Below the pieces are notes generated by a model. That model was not told the DNA's origin and did not search any database. It was given only the letters and a program-made list of their open reading frames with translations. Position numbers and translations under genes: made by a program. Of a stretch of 64,000 nt of DNA, positions 58,626-64,000 are shown piece by piece (the first letter of the stretch is position 1; each line of letters begins with the position of its first letter). This DNA is from Moorena sp. SIO3H5 (GTDB lineage: Bacteria > Cyanobacteriota > Cyanobacteriia > Cyanobacteriales > Coleofasciculaceae): positions 1 through 64,000 of the forward strand of contig NZ_JAAHHS010000001.1 in the NCBI RefSeq assembly GCF_010692395.1. The letters run 5' to 3'.

Positions 58626-59734
58626 TCGTTATTACAGCAAGAAAGGTCATCTAGAAACAAACCTTCTCGGCGATAGGCTTCCAAGGTCGTTGTATCGATT
58701 CCCAGACTTTGAGCGATCGCATTACCGACTACAGCAAATCGCTGCCGAAATTTGTAAATAAAGCAAAAAATCAACTTTCCGTGACGCACCGAAGGACCCA
58801 CGACAAATAATCCTGGAGTTATGGTAGACTCATCTTCTTCAGTCAGGGCTGCATAGCCATTTGACCAGTCAAATAGAGATGCGATTTGTTTTAAACTGCT
58901 GTTAAATCCCGTACAGAGAATTGGTGGTGTGGAACTAAACCACTGTTCGTACTCGCTCTCCACCACAAATCCTTTTTTTACTGCTTTGACTGCTTCAATG
59001 TGCTGTTCTCCAATTAGTTCGACCCGACCCATAGAATAAGCTATTTCTAAACGTTTTAGACTATAAGGAGACAGAGAAACACTAGGATCTGAGTCTAAGT
59101 TTAACCAGCTACTCTGGCGATCGATTAACTTTACTTTTTTCCCTAATGCTGCCAAATTTGACGCTGCATCTACACCGCTTTCATAGCCTCCCACAACTAC
59201 AAATTCTTTCCCCTTAAGCTCTGTCCAAGAACGTATTTTGGAATTATGAATGCAGAATTCTGCTCCTGGGAACGGATTAAGATTGGGATATTGAAACTCT
59301 CCTGCTGCCCAAATCACAAACTGCGAACGCAACTCGCCTTTAGAAGTTTCCAAGACAAAGCCTTTGCCTTGAGGTAAAGCTGCAATAGTTTTCACATTTG
59401 TCTCGGTTTTTATAGGTAGTTTAAAATGCTCTGCTACAGTCTCCAAATATAGGGCATATTCTTTCCCCGAAAGATGTTCTTTTCTGAAACTGAGGGCAGG
59501 AGAAGTATTTAAAACTACTGCGTTGAGATCCAGCAAGCCAAAACCATGACTGGGAAACGACGGCGTAATGAATCGCATTTCTTCAGGCCAACGCCTAAAA
59601 GAAGCCCCTACTTGATGTCGTTCTAAAATTACAAAGTTTTCAATTCCTAAATCTTTTAAGACTACTGCACAGCCAATTCCAGCAGCCCCAGCCCCCACAA
59701 TTACAACTTCAAAACGATGGTTAGTTTTGTTCAC
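58613..59734 (-). CDS. NAD(P)/FAD-dependent oxidoreductase (flavoprotein monooxygenase-like)
   Basis: VVIVGAGAAGIGCAVVLKDLGIENFVILERHQVGASFRRWP, FVVVGGYESGVDAA; Cys-rich tail SCCNNDCVC. Confidence 0.88.
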   Translation of the reverse strand: MNKTNHRFEVVIVGAGAAGIGCAVVLKDLGIENFVILERHQVGASFRRWPEEMRFITPSFPSHGFGLLDLNAVVLNTSPALSFRKEHLSGKEYALYLETVAEHFKLPIKTETNVKTIAALPQGKGFVLETSKGELRSQFVIWAAGEFQYPNLNPFPGAEFCIHNSKIRSWTELKGKEFVVVGGYESGVDAASNLAALGKKVKLIDRQSSWLNLDSDPSVSLSPYSLKRLEIAYSMGRVELIGEQHIEAVKAVKKGFVVESEYEQWFSSTPPILCTGFNSSLKQIASLFDWSNGYAALTEEDESTITPGLFVVGPSVRHGKLIFCFIYKFRQRFAVVGNAIAQSLGIDTTTLEAYRREGLFLDDLSCCNNDCVC

Positions 59735-59763
59735 CAGCAGACAATCTCGAATAGATACTTTAT

Positions 59764-59782
59764 GACAATTATAATCATTATA
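59764..59782. promoter_or_regulatory. Putative Fur box
   Basis: gacaattataatcattata matches 16 of 19 positions of GATAATGATAATCATTATC, about 30 bp upstream of the flavoprotein-feoB operon. Confidence 0.65.
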
Positions 59783-60166
59783 TAAAAAAAAGCTAGCTTT
59801 CTAACAAACAATATTGGTGAGGAAGTGGTAAACCATGATTGACATCCTCCCACCGCTAAACTCCTTACGTGGCTATAGGGCGTTGCGAGAGCAAATGGAC
59901 AAAAAACAACGCGCTCTCGTATTATTATAATAATCAAACTAAATACTCCAGAACTGAACTAAGCGTATAAGTGGACTTATATCAAATCCGTTTGTCAAAA
60001 CCCTTTTATAAAAATCGACCAAATCTTTGTATTCCAGGAATCTATGGCTATGCAGATAAGGGTAGTTTGGGAACAGGATTTGATATGAGACGGGTATTGC
60101 TATATGCGTTCGCCTAGCGGCTCGTACCTAGCATCGCGTTTTCTATTCTGCTGCTAACGACACCTT

Positions 60167-60985
60167 TTAAACCTCTTCGGGATCAATCCCCAGCTGTCGC
60201 AGACGTTCTGCTAATCTCGCTGCCTGCTGTTGAGCCATTTCTTTTTCCTGGCGTTCCCGTTGAGCTTCTTGCTCAGCTTGCTGCAACTGTTGCTGAGTCT
60301 GCTGCAACTGATCCTGAGCCTGTTGAGCCTGTTCAGAGCCTGTGGGAATCCAGTTCCCTAATTCATCATACCAGCGTAACCATCGTCCATTCACCTCTTG
60401 GTATGACCCAGACCATACTCCTAGGCCCAGCCCTAATTCTGGCAGCCAGAATCTGTCGGTGTCCAAGCTTACTTGTTGATAGTTTAACCCTTTCAACTCA
60501 AAAATTCTTAACTCATTGGTGTATCGGCTAAACACCACATAATAAGGAATACGAAGAATACGTTCATAAACCTCCCACTTAGTCGGCGGTTGATCGATAT
60601 CCCGTAGGGTTTGCCCTAAATCTTCTGATTCCGTCGTTGGAGAGAGCAACTCCACTACGATAAATGGACTGACCCCTTCCTGCCACATCACATAACTCAA
60701 TCGTAAGTCTCGCTGTTCATAAAACCGAGACACCCCAACTACTCCAAACCAATCCGGTCGCTTGTACCATTGAGGATGACGAACATCATAGTACAGATTC
60801 AAGTCAGTCCCCACAAAGATCTGATCCCTTGGGTAACTCGGTGGAGAGAACGTCTCCCGTAATAGCTGAGGTTGAAAATCATGAAACTCGTCTGGCAAGC
60901 CTGGTTCCTCTGGATCTTCACTAGGGAGATCATACATTGTCGGCAGGGTTTCCTTGGCCGGACGAGGGGGGTCAGTTTGATACAT
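60167..60985 (-). CDS. Uma2 family endonuclease-like protein
   Basis: DWFGVVGVSRFYEQRDLRLSYVMWQEGVSPFIVVELLSPTTESEDLG; Gln-rich coiled-coil C-terminus. Confidence 0.88.
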   Translation of the reverse strand: MYQTDPPRPAKETLPTMYDLPSEDPEEPGLPDEFHDFQPQLLRETFSPPSYPRDQIFVGTDLNLYYDVRHPQWYKRPDWFGVVGVSRFYEQRDLRLSYVMWQEGVSPFIVVELLSPTTESEDLGQTLRDIDQPPTKWEVYERILRIPYYVVFSRYTNELRIFELKGLNYQQVSLDTDRFWLPELGLGLGVWSGSYQEVNGRWLRWYDELGNWIPTGSEQAQQAQDQLQQTQQQLQQAEQEAQRERQEKEMAQQQAARLAERLRQLGIDPEEV

Positions 60986-61071
60986 AACAGGCAATCGGAT
61001 CAACTAGTTTTAGGGTAGCAAGAGGTTTCACTACTGATTAACTTATTAAGATTGCCAGAGTTTCAGATACG

Positions 61072-61164
61072 TTGAGCGGTCAGTAATGGTGGTAATGGTG
61101 CTAAGCCCATGCTGTCCTTGTGATCAGCTATTAGTTGTAAGGCCAGCAGAAGCTGACCGCTCAA
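61072..61164. repeat. 12-bp inverted repeat TTGAGCGGTCAG ... CTGACCGCTCAA between sqdB and uma2
   Basis: Perfect arms at 61072-61083 and 61153-61164. Confidence 0.8.
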
Positions 61165-61200
61165 GGTATAATGTGCTCCCACTTACGCGCTACCTAATTC

Positions 61201-62448
61201 TTAATTGGCACCTACACCCACCGCCGTTTTGTTGGATGTGGTTTGATCAGGAATTTCTGCGGCCATACTCACTCCATTTCCCTTCTGCCGCCACAGTGAT
61301 GTACAGACAATCTTCGAGCGATCGCAACGATCGACATATTTAGAGGCAATCTCGATTACCTCTTGCATCAGACCCTTAACCAAGGTGGTTGGTTCCAGAC
61401 CCATTTCCAAGAAGCATTTATTCTCCACAGCCAGTTCATTTTCCGCTGATTCGTTTCTCGGGTTCTCTAGATAGGAAATTTCCGCCCCAGTGATATCAGA
61501 GACAATCTTGGCCAAATCCCGTACCCGATGGGTTTCCGTCATCTGATTCAAGATTTTCACCCTGTCTCCAGAAGCCGGAGGATTTGCGATCGCTAACTCT
61601 ATACACCGCACCGTATCTTGAATATGGATAAATGCCCTGGTTTGACCCCCTGTTCCATGTACTGTCAATGGATGACCAATCGCTGACTGCATCAGGAACC
61701 GATTGAGAACCGTACCATAGTCTCCATCGTAATCAAAGCGATTAATTAGCCGTTCATCCAGCTTTGTCTGCTTGGTCTGAGTTCCCCAAACAATCCCCTG
61801 ATGCAGGTCAGTGATGCGCACCCCATCATTCTTGTTGTAGTAAGAGAAAAACAGCTGGTCCTGAGTTTTGGTCATGTGATAGATACTGCCCGGATTGGCT
61901 GGGTACAAGATCTGCTGCTGTATCATTTTCCCCTCATCCGTAGTCACTTGGATATCTAAATACCCTTCCGGAATCTTCATTCCAGCAGTACCATAACCAT
62001 AGACTCCCATGGTTCCTAAATGAACCACATGTATATCCAAACCCGACTCCACAATCGCAGCTAGCAGATTATTGGTCGCATTCAAGTTATTATCTACCGT
62101 GTAGCGCTTATGGCTAGATGACTTCATCGAATAAGGTGCAGCCCGCTGTTCGGCAAAATGAATCACCACATCCGGTTGATAGGTTAGCAATAGATTGAGT
62201 AAGCGATCATAGTCTTTGGCTACATTAAAGTTATAGAACTGGATTTGTTTGCCAGAAACCTCACTCCATGTCTTCAAACGAGTGGACATGGGCTGGTAAG
62301 GAGTTAAAGAAGTCACTTCCAACTCATTATCAATGTTGCGTCGTGACAAGTTATCAACAATTACAATGTCATGACCAGTATCAGATAGATGGAGAGCTGT
62401 GGGCCAACCACAAAATCCGTCACCGCCTAAAACTACAACTTTTTTCAT
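61201..62448 (-). CDS. sqdB: UDP-sulfoquinovose synthase
   Basis: MKKVVVLGGDGFCGWPTALHLSDTGHDIVIVDNLSRRNID, VVIHFAEQRAAPYSMKSS, HLGTMGVYGY. Confidence 0.95.
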   Translation of the reverse strand: MKKVVVLGGDGFCGWPTALHLSDTGHDIVIVDNLSRRNIDNELEVTSLTPYQPMSTRLKTWSEVSGKQIQFYNFNVAKDYDRLLNLLLTYQPDVVIHFAEQRAAPYSMKSSSHKRYTVDNNLNATNNLLAAIVESGLDIHVVHLGTMGVYGYGTAGMKIPEGYLDIQVTTDEGKMIQQQILYPANPGSIYHMTKTQDQLFFSYYNKNDGVRITDLHQGIVWGTQTKQTKLDERLINRFDYDGDYGTVLNRFLMQSAIGHPLTVHGTGGQTRAFIHIQDTVRCIELAIANPPASGDRVKILNQMTETHRVRDLAKIVSDITGAEISYLENPRNESAENELAVENKCFLEMGLEPTTLVKGLMQEVIEIASKYVDRCDRSKIVCTSLWRQKGNGVSMAAEIPDQTTSNKTAVGVGAN

Positions 62449-62639
62449 GATCAATCTCCTGGTTGTTTCCTTACATGGTCTTTTTTGCTTTAATCGTCAG
62501 CGAGCTGCGACTATAGCATCAGGCTTTGGGAATTAACCGAGAACCAATCGAGAACCGATATATTTCCATCACCGGACTTAGTCGAGCTACGCTAACATCA
62601 CCTAATCACCTTAGTGTTACGATTACAGCAATCAGTTTT

Positions 62640-62975
62640 TTAGATGAAATCTAGTTCAGGGTATCGATCCATAATTTCCGATACCTCCTCCCTTTCAGAA
62701 GTCTTCTGATTCAGGATTTCCTTGAAGAAACGAACATAAGTGCTATAGACTTGGGTCGATCCGTCCTCATGATCAACAATGAAGAAAGGGGCTGCTTCTA
62801 CCCCGTGCTTTATAGCTAGATCTAGTCCTTCGCTAGATGGCTCACGCTCATCAGCCACCACAATCTGGTCTATGTGACCCATCAGTCCTTTTTTTTCAAG
62901 TTTTTCTACCACATTGACGCACTTGCGACAGAAATTACCGTCCTTGTTGATTTTTTTAACTAAAGTGATTTTCAT
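62640..62975 (-). CDS. Thioredoxin/glutaredoxin-like domain protein (CRKC motif)
   Basis: KKINKDGNFCRKCVNVVEKLEKKG and AAPFFIVDHEDGSTQVY. Confidence 0.75.
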   Translation of the reverse strand: MKITLVKKINKDGNFCRKCVNVVEKLEKKGLMGHIDQIVVADEREPSSEGLDLAIKHGVEAAPFFIVDHEDGSTQVYSTYVRFFKEILNQKTSEREEVSEIMDRYPELDFI

Positions 62976-63153
62976 TCTGTAGTATTCAATACTGAGTTGT
63001 TTTTCAAAAGCGTAATAAAGAAAATATCACAACCCACTCCCCACTTCTACCTAAAAATTAGGATTTCAACCGCAACAAGCTTGATTGTGCCGCAATGCTT
63101 AAGTACCTGAACTGAAATTTTTTACCTAGTCTGTTAATTTCCGTGAGGGTTGC

Positions 63154-63909
63154 TCAAACCCTTACTGTTTGGTGTTCCTTCTTCGTCATTCCCTGTTCTG
63201 TAGTGTTGTGTAAGCCACACTCTTTTTCTTTCTGCCCTTCCCACCACCAGCGACCTTCCCGTTCATGCTGATTGGGGAGAGTTGGGCGGGTACAGGGTTC
63301 GCAGCCAATGCTAACGAAACCTTTAGCGTGCAATTGATTGTAAGGCACATCATTAGTGCGGATGTATTTCCACACCTGTTCAGAACTCCAGTTAGCTAAG
63401 GGGTTAAATTTAATCAGGGTTCGTTCTTGGGTTGAGAACGCCTGGTCTACCTGGACAACAGGGATATTAGCGCGAGTACTAGGACTCTGATCCTTTCGCT
63501 GACCTGTAATCCAAGCATCCAGCTTAGCCAGTTGGCGACGCAAGGGAGCCACTTTGCGAATACCACAGCACTCTTTGTGACCATCCTGGTAGAAACTGAA
63601 CAACCCCTTTTGTTTAACCAGTGCTTCCACTGCATCCGCGTCCGGTAGAATCACCTCTAGTGCAATTCCATAGTGCTGTCTGACTTTCTCAAGTAGTTGG
63701 TAAGTCTCGGAGTGCAAGCGACCCGTGTCGAGGGAGAACACTTTCACATCTGGCTTAATCTTGGATGCCATATCCACAAGAACCACATCCTCCGCACCAC
63801 TGAAAGAGATCGCGATGTTGTCAAATTTGTCAAGAGCCAGTTTCAGGATTTCCTGAGGACTCTTGTGGGCGTATTCGGATTCCAAATAAGCAACATCCAG
63901 TTCAAACAT
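63154..63909 (-). CDS. cysH: Phosphoadenylyl/adenylyl-sulfate reductase
   Basis: [42 protein letters not shown] at 63909 preceded by aaggag. Confidence 0.93.
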   Translation of the reverse strand: MFELDVAYLESEYAHKSPQEILKLALDKFDNIAISFSGAEDVVLVDMASKIKPDVKVFSLDTGRLHSETYQLLEKVRQHYGIALEVILPDADAVEALVKQKGLFSFYQDGHKECCGIRKVAPLRRQLAKLDAWITGQRKDQSPSTRANIPVVQVDQAFSTQERTLIKFNPLANWSSEQVWKYIRTNDVPYNQLHAKGFVSIGCEPCTRPTLPNQHEREGRWWWEGQKEKECGLHNTTEQGMTKKEHQTVRV

Positions 63910-64000
63910 GAACATCTCCTTACTATATGACAAAAGTGGTTGGACTTGCTGATTATACGACACCATCGATACCGTTATCCATCGTCAGCCTTCAGCTTTG

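Overview
This 64 kb window is typical of a filamentous cyanobacterium. It is dense in HIP1 (GCGATCGC) sites, carries sqdB, ndhD and heptamer tandem repeats, and has GC-rich interspersed repeats reminiscent of Moorena/Lyngbya-type genomes; that taxonomic call is inference. Housekeeping or recognisable loci include a CNNM/CBS protein, an M50 protease, URC4 and URC1 (uracil catabolism), TldD, a SWIM/WGR pair, a Ser/Thr kinase, thrB, ndhD, a PaoABC-like molybdenum aldehyde oxidoreductase with XdhC and MocA maturation genes nearby, an FSA-type aldolase, SUI1, hisI, mntAB, an MscS channel, a FeoB-like transporter with a flavoprotein, Uma2, sqdB and cysH. The most striking structural observation is a split mntC/znuA-type metal-binding lipoprotein gene. 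The 3' part (41.5-42.1 kb) and 5' part (54.5-55.0 kb) sit about 13.4 kb apart in permuted order and share an exactly 127-bp identical direct repeat. Circularising 41519..55039 at this repeat restores one intact 333-aa gene, and both outer flanks are truncated genes. This is either an integrated or excisable circle, or an assembly artefact (a circular contig with k=127 terminal overlap inserted in a scaffold). Inside it lies a candidate undescribed module: an ECF-like sigma factor with a C-terminal extension, a 590-aa orphan protein, a 1254-aa propeller/amphipathic/transmembrane orphan protein and an S8 protease. The window also holds many gene remnants and interspersed repeats that have invaded coding sequences.
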